Shown here: piece after piece, positions 26,160-34,678 of the stretch
Layout of the letters: each line of letters starts with the position of its first letter
How positions within the stretch are numbered: position 1 is the stretch's first letter
Source: an uncultured Mucilaginibacter sp.
Lineage (GTDB): Bacteria > Bacteroidota > Bacteroidia > Sphingobacteriales > Sphingobacteriaceae
Reading direction: 5' to 3'
Length of the DNA: 64,000 bases
Assembly (NCBI RefSeq): GCF_903893715.1
Contig: NZ_CAITNG010000112.1
Span: 1 to 64,000, forward strand
The notes under the pieces: model-generated
The model's input: only the letters and a program-made list of their open reading frames with translations
Databases searched by the model: none
What the model was told of the DNA's origin: nothing
Position numbers and translations under genes: made by a program

Positions 26160-27698
26160 TTACAAAACCTTACCATCCGCCTCAGCCAACTTGGTATTCG
26201 GCAGTTGCCCGGTGTTGCTCACACTAAAATTCTTCACTTTATTGAGCATAAAGGTTGCCGCACCTGCACCTAATTGCGAACGTATATGCTGAAAATCGGA
26301 TCCATCAACCTGCTCCAGATAATACGCCGGCCGGAAATCGTTGCTTAAAAAGCAGGTTTCGATATTGCTCATTTTCAGATCCTTTACCTGACTGATGTAA
26401 AAACCATACGATGGCGTTACACCAAAGTTTTTAGGCTCGGGATATAGTTTTGTTTGGTCGGGCACAACGGTTGAGGCTTGCTCTTTGGTGCCGCCTCCGT
26501 TAAAATAGATGTGGATATTGTCTAAAGTCAAATCCTGTATTTCGTTACCAGGCAGGCCCGCAATAATAGCGGCTTGGGTGCCATCCACATTATAAGCCAT
26601 TACATTACTGATGAGGATACGTTTTGCGGTACCGATAGCAGCATTTGCGGGACCGCGCATGCGGGCGCCCAAACGCACAAATAGAGGCGCATTTACAATA
26701 TCGCGCATGGTGATGTTGGTGATGCTAATATCTTCCATGAGGGCGCCATCCACACTCTCGAGCGCCAGGCCCCGGCAATACACAAAGGTGCAGTTACTGA
26801 TGGCGATGTTTTTATAGCCGCCGTTTGATTCGGTGCCAAATTTAATACGACCGGTTGGCCCGCCGTTGTATTTTACAGTGCGTTTGTACGTTCCATCCAA
26901 AAACGAGCCTTCATCAAAACCACTTACCTGGCAATTGGTAATAGTTACATTTTCGGTAGCTCGGGCAGTGTTTAAACCGTATGAGCTTTTGAGGCATATC
27001 CCGTCATCATAAGGTGAGTTAACGCTGCAATTGGAAATATGCACGTTTTGGCAACAATCAATATCCATCCCGTCGCGGTTGGTATCCATCTTCACATTGT
27101 CTACGGTCAGGTTATCAGCGGCAGTAGCTAACAGCGCGAACCAACCACCGTGCAGAATAGAAATATCTTTGATATTGATATTGCGGCACTGGTACAGCGC
27201 TATGGTTTTATTGGGTTTAGGATTGGTTTCATCGTTCATTTTGTCGATGGTGTTGGTGCGCTCAAGTCCCTTGCCCCAAATGGTCCCCTGGCCAATAATG
27301 GAAACATCATGGATGTTTTCGCCCCATATCAGGCTGTTATGCCAATGCCTGTGGCCAAAATCCTCGTACAAAAAATCTGTTTTCTTTTCGGGCAGGTCAT
27401 AACCGGCTTCTTTAACCGGGTCGGCGGCAATAAGTGTAGCACCCTGATCAATGTACAAAGTGATATTGCTTTTTAAACGGATAGAGCCAGTCAAATAATT
27501 CCCCGCCGGGAAATAAACAGTGCCGCCACCTGCTGCGGCAGCAATTTCTACGGCTTTATTTATGGCCTCCGTGTCAAAAGCTATATTGTCGCCTTTGGCA
27601 CCATACTTTTTAACATTATATAAATCGGTTTGCGCATAAGTGCCATAAGCACATAACAACATAAGGGCAGCCAGTAAACTGCTAAATCGCTTTTTCAT
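26160..27698 (-). CDS. Glycoside hydrolase family 28 (polygalacturonase/rhamnogalacturonase)
   Basis: The 512-residue secreted beta-helix enzyme has a Sec signal ending near TYAQ (20-23) and the pectin-helix entry NVKKYGAKGDN. GH28 catalytic motifs are present in adapted form: NRDGMDID (207-214, normally NTDG.D), PYDDGICLKS (Asp231-Asp232) and GRIKFGTESNGG (283-294, the RIK motif). It should cut homogalacturonan or rhamnogalacturonan and so make products for the GH105 enzyme after lyase action. It is the first gene of the minus-strand carbohydrate cluster. Confidence 0.9.
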   Translation of the reverse strand: MKKRFSSLLAALMLLCAYGTYAQTDLYNVKKYGAKGDNIAFDTEAINKAVEIAAAAGGGTVYFPAGNYLTGSIRLKSNITLYIDQGATLIAADPVKEAGYDLPEKKTDFLYEDFGHRHWHNSLIWGENIHDVSIIGQGTIWGKGLERTNTIDKMNDETNPKPNKTIALYQCRNINIKDISILHGGWFALLATAADNLTVDNVKMDTNRDGMDIDCCQNVHISNCSVNSPYDDGICLKSSYGLNTARATENVTITNCQVSGFDEGSFLDGTYKRTVKYNGGPTGRIKFGTESNGGYKNIAISNCTFVYCRGLALESVDGALMEDISITNITMRDIVNAPLFVRLGARMRGPANAAIGTAKRILISNVMAYNVDGTQAAIIAGLPGNEIQDLTLDNIHIYFNGGGTKEQASTVVPDQTKLYPEPKNFGVTPSYGFYISQVKDLKMSNIETCFLSNDFRPAYYLEQVDGSDFQHIRSQLGAGAATFMLNKVKNFSVSNTGQLPNTKLAEADGKVL

Positions 27699-27906
27699 GG
27701 TATGTAAAATAATTTGGTTTTTGTTAGATTATAGAAGCAAGTACGCAAAAACAATGCACAACCACCAATATTTAGGCCACTATAATTGTGCAAACGTTAC
27801 CAAAAGTCAACGCAGCAAATAATTTGTCAAACCAAAACAAAAAAAATCAGTTTAAGGTATAAGTATAAAGCTTCATTTATTTGTTCACCACCCGAATTAC
27901 CAACCT

Positions 27907-28059
27907 ATGAAAACCGCCGTTATTGTTTTTATCATAGTTGTAGCAGTGGCGTTTATTGCACTATTGGTCTGGAAAAACCTGAAAGACGAGGAGGATATTG
28001 CCCCCGACCTGACTGATGAACTGGAAAACGACGAAGATGAAGAACAGTTTATTAAGTGA
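27907..28059 (+). CDS. Small single-pass membrane protein, 50 residues
   Basis: Reading from ATG 27907 gives a 50-residue protein: MKTAVIVFIIVVAVAFIALL forms one membrane helix, then VWKN and a very acidic tail (DEEDIAPDL, ELENDEDEEQ). I do not recognise the family. A longer overlapping frame at 27786-28016 lacks protein-like features. It lies before queA with a separate promoter for queA between them. The helix-plus-acidic-tail layout makes it a believable small protein. Confidence 0.55.
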   Translation: MKTAVIVFIIVVAVAFIALLVWKNLKDEEDIAPDLTDELENDEDEEQFIK

Positions 28060-28155
28060 ATGAGCTAACATAAGTTAAATAAAGTTGCTTCGGGCTAACC
28101 TTAATTCCCATCCCAAGGTGTTTTGTTTATAGGATATTCTTATTAGTTACTAAAC

Positions 28156-28184
28156 TTGCATTAAAAAAATAATTCGTACATTTG
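28156..28184 (+). promoter_or_regulatory. Promoter of queA
   Basis: TTG (28156-28158) and TACATTTG (28177-28184), separated by 18 bp, match the Bacteroidota housekeeping promoter (TTG, 17-23 bp, TAnnTTTG). Transcription should start near 28190, about 20 bp before the queA ATG. This is the clearest promoter of the window. Confidence 0.7.
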
Positions 28185-28209
28185 CGCCCTAAAATTCTTT
28201 TCTCAAAAT

Positions 28210-29259
28210 ATGAAATTATCTCAATTCAAATTCAATTTACCTGATTCGTTAATCGCACATTCGCCTGTTGAAAACCGTGATGAATCTCGCCTGATGGTTT
28301 TGCACCGCGACTCGGGAAAAATTGAACACAAAATATTTAAGGACGTACTTGGTTATTTTGATGATAAAGACGTAATGATATTGAACAACACCAAAGTGTT
28401 CCCTGCTCGCTTATATGGCAATAAAGAGAAGACCGGTGCCACCATTGAAGTATTTTTATTACGCGAACTGAATAAAGAATTACGTCTGTGGGACGTGTTG
28501 GTTGACCCGGCACGTAAAATACGCGTAGGCAACAAATTATATTTTGGCGATGACGATTTGCTAATTGCCGAAGTTGTGGATAATACCACTTCGCGCGGCC
28601 GTACCATCCGCTTTTTGTTTGATGGTACCGACGAAGAGTTCCGTCGTAACGTGGAAATATTGGGCGAAACACCGCTTCCTAAATATATCAAGCGTAAAGC
28701 TACCGAAGAAGATAAAGAGCGTTACCAAACTATTTTCGCCAAAAACGAAGGCGCTGTGGCCGCCCCTACTGCCGGCCTGCACTTTAGCCGTGAGTTGATG
28801 AAACGCCTTGAACTAAAAGGTATTGAGTTTGCCGAAGTTACCCTGCACGTAGGTTTAGGCACTTTCCGCCCGGTTGAGGTGGAAGACCTGACCAAACATA
28901 AAATGGATTCGGAACAGTTCATCATCGAGCAAAAGCAAGCCGATATAGTAAACAAAGCTATTGAAGAGAAACGCCGCATTTGTGCCGTTGGTACTACTTC
29001 AATGCGTGCTATCGAGTCGGCGGTGTCGGCCAATAAAACATTGAAAGCCGCTAACGACTGGACCAGCAAATTCATTTTCCCGCCATACGAGTTTAGCATC
29101 GCTAATTCGATGATTACCAACTTCCACACGCCTGAGTCGACTTTGTTGATGATGATTTGTGCTTTTGGTGGATACGATGAGGTAATGAACGCCTATGAAG
29201 TGGCCATAAAAGAAAAATACCGCTTTTACAGCTACGGCGACGCGATGTTGATAATTTAA
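28210..29259 (+). CDS. queA: S-adenosylmethionine:tRNA ribosyltransferase-isomerase
   Basis: QueA transfers and isomerises the ribosyl part of SAM onto preQ1 in the tRNA anticodon, giving epoxyqueuosine. The 349-residue length is typical. Conserved stretches include [21 protein letters not shown] compressed at the N-terminus, [30 protein letters not shown], and [12 protein letters not shown] near the C-terminus. It has its own strong promoter. ispD follows 114 bp downstream past an inverted repeat. Confidence 0.96.
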   Translation: MKLSQFKFNLPDSLIAHSPVENRDESRLMVLHRDSGKIEHKIFKDVLGYFDDKDVMILNNTKVFPARLYGNKEKTGATIEVFLLRELNKELRLWDVLVDPARKIRVGNKLYFGDDDLLIAEVVDNTTSRGRTIRFLFDGTDEEFRRNVEILGETPLPKYIKRKATEEDKERYQTIFAKNEGAVAAPTAGLHFSRELMKRLELKGIEFAEVTLHVGLGTFRPVEVEDLTKHKMDSEQFIIEQKQADIVNKAIEEKRRICAVGTTSMRAIESAVSANKTLKAANDWTSKFIFPPYEFSIANSMITNFHTPESTLLMMICAFGGYDEVMNAYEVAIKEKYRFYSYGDAMLII

Positions 29260-29264
29260 GATAT

Positions 29265-29373
29265 GTATTTAGTAGTTAGTACATAGTATTTAGATGAATA
29301 TCGATACGTACTTTTACGATATTGGATATAGCAAAAGTCTAAATACTAACTACTATGTACTAACTACTCAACT
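29265..29373. repeat. TAGTTAGTACATAGTA-type inverted repeat between queA and ispD
   Basis: AGTAGTTAGTACATAGTATT (29272-29291) faces a second, inverted copy at about 29339-29370 that reads CTAAATACTAACTACTATG and continues TACTAACTACT. The right copy has seven extra bases. The stem would be about 20 bp with a loop of about 45 nt. It belongs to the same kind of simple intergenic palindromes seen elsewhere in this window and may attenuate read-through into ispD. Confidence 0.6.
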
Positions 29374-30066
29374 ATGAGTCTAACAACCCCCAACAAAACT
29401 TACGCCATCATCGTTGCCGGCGGCATAGGCAGCCGTATGCTGAGCGACATACCCAAGCAGTTTTTATTGCTGAACAACAGGCCGATGATGATGTATACCA
29501 TCGAGGCATTTTACCATTGCCAGGCACATCCTGAAATTATTGTAGTACTCCACCCCGACCATCACGATTATTGGCTGCAATTATGCGTTGCTCATAACTT
29601 TGTGATACCCCATCAATTGGTTGGTGGTGGCGATACACGTTTTCAATCGGTAAAAAATGGCTTAAACGTTATTGATGGTGATGGTATCATAGCCGTGCAC
29701 GATGCCGTAAGGCCTCTGGTGGATGTAAAAGTTATCGACCAGTCGTACATGGTCGCTGCCGAAAAAGGCAACGCCATTGTAGCTGTACAGAGCCGCGATT
29801 CGATACGGCAACTGAAAAACAACCAAACGGCAGCCGTGCCCCGAGATGAGATATACCTGGTGCAGACCCCGCAAGCCTTCCACTCGGATATTTTAAGAAA
29901 AGCCTACGAGCAGGATTACCATAGCAATTTTACAGATGATGCGAGCGTTGTGGAGCTTTCGGGTGTTGATATCCATTTGGTGAACGGCAACCATACCAAT
30001 ATCAAGGTTACTTTCCCCGAAGATATCGCGATAGCGGAAATGCTGTTAGGCAAAAGTGCACGCTGA
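29374..30066 (+). CDS. ispD: 2-C-methyl-D-erythritol 4-phosphate cytidylyltransferase
   Basis: IspD makes CDP-methylerythritol from MEP and CTP in the non-mevalonate isoprenoid pathway. The 230-residue length is normal. The nucleotide-binding start AIIVAGGIGSRM (11-22) with KQF (28-30), the central GGDTRFQSV, AVHDAVRPLVD, and the late TDDASVVELSG and NIKVTFPEDIAIAE are all present. The gene follows queA on the same strand with a palindromic repeat between. Confidence 0.95.
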   Translation: MSLTTPNKTYAIIVAGGIGSRMLSDIPKQFLLLNNRPMMMYTIEAFYHCQAHPEIIVVLHPDHHDYWLQLCVAHNFVIPHQLVGGGDTRFQSVKNGLNVIDGDGIIAVHDAVRPLVDVKVIDQSYMVAAEKGNAIVAVQSRDSIRQLKNNQTAAVPRDEIYLVQTPQAFHSDILRKAYEQDYHSNFTDDASVVELSGVDIHLVNGNHTNIKVTFPEDIAIAEMLLGKSAR

Positions 30067-30115
30067 GTATATTTAAATAGAAAAAACAGGGTAAAAGCTT
30101 CCTAATGTAACTCGC

Positions 30116-31465
30116 TTACAGCAACAGCTTACTTGCCAGCCACAAGGTAAAGAAGAACCCGAAACAATCAGTAAACGTAGTGATAATAATGGACGACGCC
30201 ACTGCGGGGTCAATACCGACCCTTTTTAGCAATAAAGGAATAGAAGCCCCGGTCAGCCCGGCTATGATAAGATTCCCCGTCATAGCTAAAAAGAGCACCA
30301 CGCCCAGCATTGGGCTCGCATCGTAAAATAAGGCCACCACGAAAACGATCAAGCCATTAGCCGCCCCATTTATCATCCCAACCAAAAACTCTTTTACAAC
30401 AGTAGCGTAAGCCTGTTTATCGTTCAGGTCGTTTAGCGATATACGCCTTACCGTTACCGCTAGGGCCTGTGTTGCGGCATTACCGCCCATACCTGCGATA
30501 ATGGTCATATAAGCCGAAATAATGGATAATTTAGCCACCGTCGAATCAAAACCCCGGATAACAGATGCCGCTAAAAACGCTGTACCCAAATTGATAATAA
30601 GCCATGGTAAACGACTTTTTATCGCCTCGATATAGTTACCACTCAGTTCCTCATCCTGCGATACGCCACTGATCTTTAAAATATCCTCGGTATTCTCTTC
30701 CTCCATTACGTCGATGATATCATCAACTGTAATGCGGCCTAAAAGCCTCATGGTATCATCCACAACCGGTATGCTGTTCAGGTTATATTGCGAAAACAGT
30801 TTGGCTACATCTTCCTGGTCCATGTCTGCCTTTACATATACCGGTTCTGTTTTTACGAGGTCGGCCACGCGGGCATCAACTTTGGCCTTTATGACATCCT
30901 TGATGGAAAGGATACCTTTTAATATATCTTTATCGTCGACCACATAAATGGTATAAAACTCCTCCATCTCTTCCGATTGATGAATGATTTCGTCGAGCGC
31001 TTCCTTTTTATCCAGTTTGATATTCACCTTGATCAGGTCGGTGTTCATCAAACCACCGGCGGTATCTTCGTCGTAACTTAACAGTGTTCGTATCTCCGAA
31101 GCATCTTCCTCGTCAACATCCTTTAATATTTCGTGCTGCTCATGCTCTTCCAGTTGCGATATCAGGTCGGTCGCGTCATCATAATCCAGTTCTTCGATGA
31201 TGTCGGAGCGTTTTTCCGGGTCGAGGTTAAAAAGGATGTCTTCCGGGTGATGCTCCTCATCCATTTCCGAAATTACTTCCGAAGCCAGCTCGACCGACAA
31301 TACGTTTACAATACGTTCGCGCTCATCCGGGGTTAGTTTTTCGAAAATAATGGCAATTTCCGAAGCATGGTAATCTTCCAGCACCAGTTTCAGTTCGGCG
31401 TCATCTCCCTCCAATGCAAGGTGGATGCGTTCAAGGTCGGCTTTATTGATTTCGAAAGATTCCAT
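30116..31465 (-). CDS. mgtE: Magnesium transporter MgtE
   Basis: The 449-residue inner-membrane magnesium channel has the MgtE order: an acidic N-terminal superhelical domain (about 1-130), a pair of CBS domains (about 135-255, with the SYDEDTAGGLMNTD entry) and five membrane helices with the pore segment GMGGNAATQALAVTVR. Cytosolic Mg2+ binding to the acidic domain closes the channel in characterised members. It is convergent with ispD and appears monocistronic. Confidence 0.95.
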   Translation of the reverse strand: MESFEINKADLERIHLALEGDDAELKLVLEDYHASEIAIIFEKLTPDERERIVNVLSVELASEVISEMDEEHHPEDILFNLDPEKRSDIIEELDYDDATDLISQLEEHEQHEILKDVDEEDASEIRTLLSYDEDTAGGLMNTDLIKVNIKLDKKEALDEIIHQSEEMEEFYTIYVVDDKDILKGILSIKDVIKAKVDARVADLVKTEPVYVKADMDQEDVAKLFSQYNLNSIPVVDDTMRLLGRITVDDIIDVMEEENTEDILKISGVSQDEELSGNYIEAIKSRLPWLIINLGTAFLAASVIRGFDSTVAKLSIISAYMTIIAGMGGNAATQALAVTVRRISLNDLNDKQAYATVVKEFLVGMINGAANGLIVFVVALFYDASPMLGVVLFLAMTGNLIIAGLTGASIPLLLKRVGIDPAVASSIIITTFTDCFGFFFTLWLASKLLL

Positions 31466-31526
31466 ATACGACTAATGTACAAAAATATGGAGCAAAGCAG
31501 AATAAAAACCAAAAAGACACCGGTTT

Positions 31527-32138
31527 TTAGATAGGCATCCATTTTATTTCAACCCCATGCAAGAGATGAAACAATGGCAATACTCGCTCAACGTGGCTTT
31601 TCCTTACCCCAACATGCAGTTCACATCGCTCATCAGATAGCTGCCGCAACACTTCCAACCCTTCCTGCTTTACTACGCGCATCACCTCGTTCATCAAAGC
31701 ATAATCAAACCTGATACTGTACACGTCGGTAACTACTTTCTCAATAATATTAGAAACTTTAATCGCCTCTTCGGCAGCGTTTTTATAAGCATTGATTAAA
31801 CCGGGAACACCTAATAATGTACCACCAAAATATCGCACAACCACAATAATTATATTGGTTAAATTATGCGACAATAAAGCGTTCAAAATAGGCCTGCCCG
31901 CTGTGCCCGATGGCTCCCCATCATCGTTTACCCGAAAAACCGACCGGTCAGGACTCAAACGCATTGCCCAACAATGGTGGTTGGCTTTGGTATGTTCGGC
32001 TTTTAATTTGTTTACGATGGCTTTGATATCCCCTTCTGATGTTATGGGATAAGCAAAGGCGATGAACTTGCTGCCCCTGTCTTTAAAAGTTCCTTCTGCG
32101 GGTTTCGCTATGGTGCGATAAGTATCTTCAAACAACAT
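31527..32138 (-). CDS. YigZ/IMPACT family protein
   Basis: The 203-residue protein belongs to the YigZ (UPF0029/IMPACT) family. The N-terminal domain has KDRGSKFIAFAYPITSE, ANHHCWAMRL, and DDGEPSGTAGRPIL followed by VVRYFGGTLLGVPGLI, the family hallmark; a small ferredoxin-like C-terminal domain follows. The function is unclear; links to translation or nucleic acid binding have been proposed. The start overlaps the end of ribD by 11 bp, so the two are translated from one message. Confidence 0.9.
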   Translation of the reverse strand: MLFEDTYRTIAKPAEGTFKDRGSKFIAFAYPITSEGDIKAIVNKLKAEHTKANHHCWAMRLSPDRSVFRVNDDGEPSGTAGRPILNALLSHNLTNIIIVVVRYFGGTLLGVPGLINAYKNAAEEAIKVSNIIEKVVTDVYSIRFDYALMNEVMRVVKQEGLEVLRQLSDERCELHVGVRKSHVERVLPLFHLLHGVEIKWMPI

Positions 32139-33180
32139 AAGGTTTTATTATTCGCAGGGTATCTTCTCCCACCTTATCAACACTTATTATATCACCTTGT
32201 ATAACAGGCGCTTTGATACCTTTGGTTAAATTCACATTACCGGTAAACACGCGTGCTTCATCCCATAAACCGGCATCAATAAAAGCCTGCAGGGTTTTGG
32301 CCCCACCTTCGATGATGAGCGATTGCACATCCTGCAAATACAACTGGAACAAAATATAATGCGGCACAAAATTGTCGAAATCTTCCAGCGAAATGTATTT
32401 TACTTTTCCATCAACGTCGGTTTTAATGGCATTAAAAACAAAAGTCTCTACCGATTGGTCGAACAGGCGCAAATCCTTTGACAATTCCAGGTTACGGTCT
32501 ATCACTACCCTTTTTGGCGATTTACCCAAACCATGCCGCACATTCAACAACGGGTTATCAATTAAAGCTGTATTCTTTCCTACCAAAATGGCGTCTTCTT
32601 CGCCGCGCCATTGGTGCACCAACCGGCGCGAAATCTCCCCGGTTATCCAAAGCTGACTGCCATCATCCGGCGCGAAAAAGCTATCTTCGGTCTGCGCCCA
32701 TTTTAGTATAACGTATGGCCGTTGCTTTTGAACGCGGGTAAAAAAGCGTTTGTTAAGGTCAATACATTCAGCTTCCATCACGCCCAATACCACCTCTACC
32801 CCTGCCGCCATTAACTTCTCTATTCCCTTGCCGTTCACAGCTTCAAAAGGGTCGCGGCAACCCACAATTACTTTAGGGATGCCGTGTTTAATAATGAGAT
32901 CGGCGCAAGGCGGCGTTTTACCATAATGCGCGCAGGGCTCCAGCGTTACATAAATAACCGCTTCCTTTAACAAAATCGCTGCATCAGGGTATATTGTCAA
33001 CACGCTATTCACGGCATTCACCTCGGCATGCGCCTGCCCGTACCGTTCGTGATAACCTTCACCAATAATGCCATCATTGTGCACAATAACAGCGCCCACC
33101 ATAGGGTTGGGGCTAACAAAACCTGCGCCCAAACGGGCAAGCTCAAGGGCACGCTGCATGTATAATTGGTGTTCCGCCAT
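32128..33180 (-). CDS. ribD: Bifunctional riboflavin deaminase/reductase RibD
   Basis: RibD carries out the second and third steps of riboflavin synthesis: deamination of the pyrimidine intermediate, then side-chain reduction. I start at ATG 33180 (MAEHQLYMQRAL), giving 350 residues; upstream codons lack conservation. The zinc deaminase site is HAE (51-53) with Cys83 and Cys92 (PCAHYGKTPPC). The reductase domain runs from about 150 (YVILKWAQTEDS, WRGEEDAILVGKNTAL, IIEGGAKTLQAF). The gene is divergent from prmC with only 19 bp between start codons, and a -7 element lies just before its ATG. Confidence 0.93.
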   Translation of the reverse strand: MAEHQLYMQRALELARLGAGFVSPNPMVGAVIVHNDGIIGEGYHERYGQAHAEVNAVNSVLTIYPDAAILLKEAVIYVTLEPCAHYGKTPPCADLIIKHGIPKVIVGCRDPFEAVNGKGIEKLMAAGVEVVLGVMEAECIDLNKRFFTRVQKQRPYVILKWAQTEDSFFAPDDGSQLWITGEISRRLVHQWRGEEDAILVGKNTALIDNPLLNVRHGLGKSPKRVVIDRNLELSKDLRLFDQSVETFVFNAIKTDVDGKVKYISLEDFDNFVPHYILFQLYLQDVQSLIIEGGAKTLQAFIDAGLWDEARVFTGNVNLTKGIKAPVIQGDIISVDKVGEDTLRIIKPYVV

Positions 33181-33185
33181 TTTTG

Positions 33186-33193
33186 CAAAGGTA
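33186..33193 (-). promoter_or_regulatory. Possible -7 element for ribD (leaderless transcript)
   Basis: On the minus strand this reads TACCTTTG, the same 8-mer found before lspA, and it lies 5 bp upstream of the ribD ATG. The transcript would then start at about the start codon. The divergent prmC start (33200) is so close that the upstream promoter part lies inside prmC. No good TTG is seen at the expected distance. Confidence 0.38.
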
Positions 33194-33199
33194 TAATTT

Positions 33200-34087
33200 A
33201 TGTTTCTTTGCAGGATGATTACTATTGCACAGGCCTTAAAAATGTTCGATACGCTTTCCAACCTGTACGATCAGCCCGAAGTAGACAGCATCAAATACCT
33301 GGTATTGAGCGATGTATCGAATTTATCAAAAACCCAGCTCCGCGCTTTTCCGGATAGAGAATTAGATGGGCAAGCGATCCAAAAAATGCAAAACATCATC
33401 ACCCGGCTGCAAACCGGAGAACCGGTACAATACATATTGGGCCATACTGAATTTTATGGCTTGGCGTTCAAAGTAAATCCATCGGTACTCATCCCAAGAC
33501 CCGAAACAGAGGAACTGGTGGAATGGGTGTTGTCGGAAGTCAGAGGTCAGCAATCGGGGGTCAGAAACATTTTAGATATTGGTACCGGCAGCGGGTGCAT
33601 CCCTATCGCATTAAAAAAACACCTTCCTCAAACCCAGCTAACAGGGTTAGACATATCACCCGCGGCTTTACAAACCGCCCGCCAAAACGCGCAACTGAAT
33701 GAAGTTGACGTTGATTTTATTGAAGCCGATATATTAAACCCGCCCATCGCAATACGCAGTACGCAATACGCAATACTCATCAGCAACCCACCCTACGTCA
33801 CCGAACACGAAAAACTGGCTATGCATCAAAACGTGCTCAACCACGAGCCGCATAATGCACTTTTCGTACCCGATACCGACCCGCTGCTGTTCTACCGCGC
33901 CATTGCTGATTTTGCCCTACAAAACCTGCAACCCAACGGCTTGCTCTTTTTTGAGATAAACGAAAACCTCGGCAAACAAACCGTTGAATTATTGCACGAT
34001 AAAGGCTTTAAGGATATTGAGTTAAGACAGGATATTCGGGGGAAAGATAGGATGATAAAAGCTAAGAAATCAATTTTGAAGGGTTGA
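33200..34087 (+). CDS. prmC: Release factor glutamine N5-methyltransferase
   Basis: PrmC methylates the glutamine of the GGQ motif in release factors RF1 and RF2. The 295-residue protein has the helical N-domain, ILDIGTGSGCIPI (124-136) for SAM binding and the catalytic NPPY (196-199). The start may be ATG 33200 or ATG 33215 (MITIAQALK); the second looks more like the family. Two segments look inserted: residues 114-121 and 183-191 are encoded by simple tandem repeats (GGTCAG-type and CGCAATACG-type), keeping the frame. The 3' end overlaps the convergent VapC-like gene by 26 bp. Confidence 0.92.
   Translation: MFLCRMITIAQALKMFDTLSNLYDQPEVDSIKYLVLSDVSNLSKTQLRAFPDRELDGQAIQKMQNIITRLQTGEPVQYILGHTEFYGLAFKVNPSVLIPRPETEELVEWVLSEVRGQQSGVRNILDIGTGSGCIPIALKKHLPQTQLTGLDISPAALQTARQNAQLNEVDVDFIEADILNPPIAIRSTQYAILISNPPYVTEHEKLAMHQNVLNHEPHNALFVPDTDPLLFYRAIADFALQNLQPNGLLFFEINENLGKQTVELLHDKGFKDIELRQDIRGKDRMIKAKKSILKG
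33539..33566 (+). repeat. GGTCAG-type repeat inside prmC
   Basis: The word GTCAG occurs three times within 28 bases (33539, 33546 and 33560) and encodes the extra residues EVRGQQSGVRN just before the SAM-binding motif. It resembles low-complexity intergenic repeats and keeps the reading frame. Confidence 0.6.
33749..33776 (+). repeat. CGCAATACG tandem repeat inside prmC
   Basis: Three and a half units of an approximately 7-8-base word (CGCAATA/CGCAGTA) lie directly before the codons for the catalytic SNPPY. They encode AIRSTQYAI, which is longer than the short turn usual in this family. The reading frame is kept. Confidence 0.6.
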
Positions 34088-34457
34088 TATACTTCAATTC
34101 GGTTACCTTTTTGAAATCCTTATCATTGTCTGCAACCAGCGTCATATTATTCACTAAAGCGGTCGCCGCAATTATGGCATCGGGTAGTTTTATGTTATGC
34201 GTTTTTCTTATTTCGATGGTTTTTGAGATGATGCTGCTATAAATACCAATAACATTTGAATTATCTATAAATAATTTGTAAACATCCAGATCTATATCAT
34301 GTGGCAAGTTCCATGCTAGCAATTCGATCTCTGTTATGAAGGAAATATTTGATTCTTCATCAAGGATATTATCCAAAAGTGAATTTCCTTCGGCAGGCAA
34401 TATTTCTTTAAGATATTTAATTACAACAGAGGTGTCAATCAAAAATTTCGCTGCCAT
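34062..34457 (-). CDS. PIN-domain toxin, VapC-like
   Basis: The 131-residue protein has the PIN-domain acidic site: Asp8 in FLIDTSVVI, Glu43 in ITEIELL, Asp93 in KLPDAIIAATA and Asp110/Asp112 in VADNDKDF. VapC toxins are magnesium-dependent ribonucleases that cut tRNA or rRNA when released from the antitoxin. The start overlaps the small upstream gene by 19 bp, the usual antitoxin-toxin arrangement. Composition is AT-richer than the neighbours, suggesting transfer. Its last 26 bp overlap the 3' end of prmC on the other strand. Confidence 0.88.
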   Translation of the reverse strand: MAAKFLIDTSVVIKYLKEILPAEGNSLLDNILDEESNISFITEIELLAWNLPHDIDLDVYKLFIDNSNVIGIYSSIISKTIEIRKTHNIKLPDAIIAATALVNNMTLVADNDKDFKKVTELKYINPSKLIS

Positions 34458-34639
34458 TCTCCACGTAATTCTTTTAGTTGAGCATCGATCTCTTCGTTGC
34501 TCATCGACGATGTTAGTTTACCTTTCAGGTCAGATATCTTAACTTTTTTCTTGATCACTTTTATAAGGTTCAACTCTTCCATATCCTGCAAAAGTTTGTA
34601 AGCCTTACTATTAGTCAATTCTATTACAAGTGTTTCCAT
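34439..34639 (-). CDS. Putative antitoxin of the VapBC-like pair
   Basis: The 66-residue protein precedes the PIN toxin and overlaps it by 19 bp. It is rich in Lys and Glu, with METLVIELTNSKAYKLLQDM at the start and a C-terminal helix DAQLKELRGEWQRNF that would bind the toxin. The sequence does not show a clear ribbon-helix-helix or AbrB motif, so the antitoxin type is open. Role is inferred from position and size. Confidence 0.7.
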   Translation of the reverse strand: METLVIELTNSKAYKLLQDMEELNLIKVIKKKVKISDLKGKLTSSMSNEEIDAQLKELRGEWQRNF

Positions 34640-34678
34640 TATTGCATCCTCCGATATAACAAATATACGTTTTTTTAT

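Noticed and set aside
27786..28016. 76-residue frame before queA
   Set aside because: It overlaps the better 50-residue frame in another phase, is rich in Cys, Lys and Tyr without pattern, and lacks a hydrophobic or domain signature.
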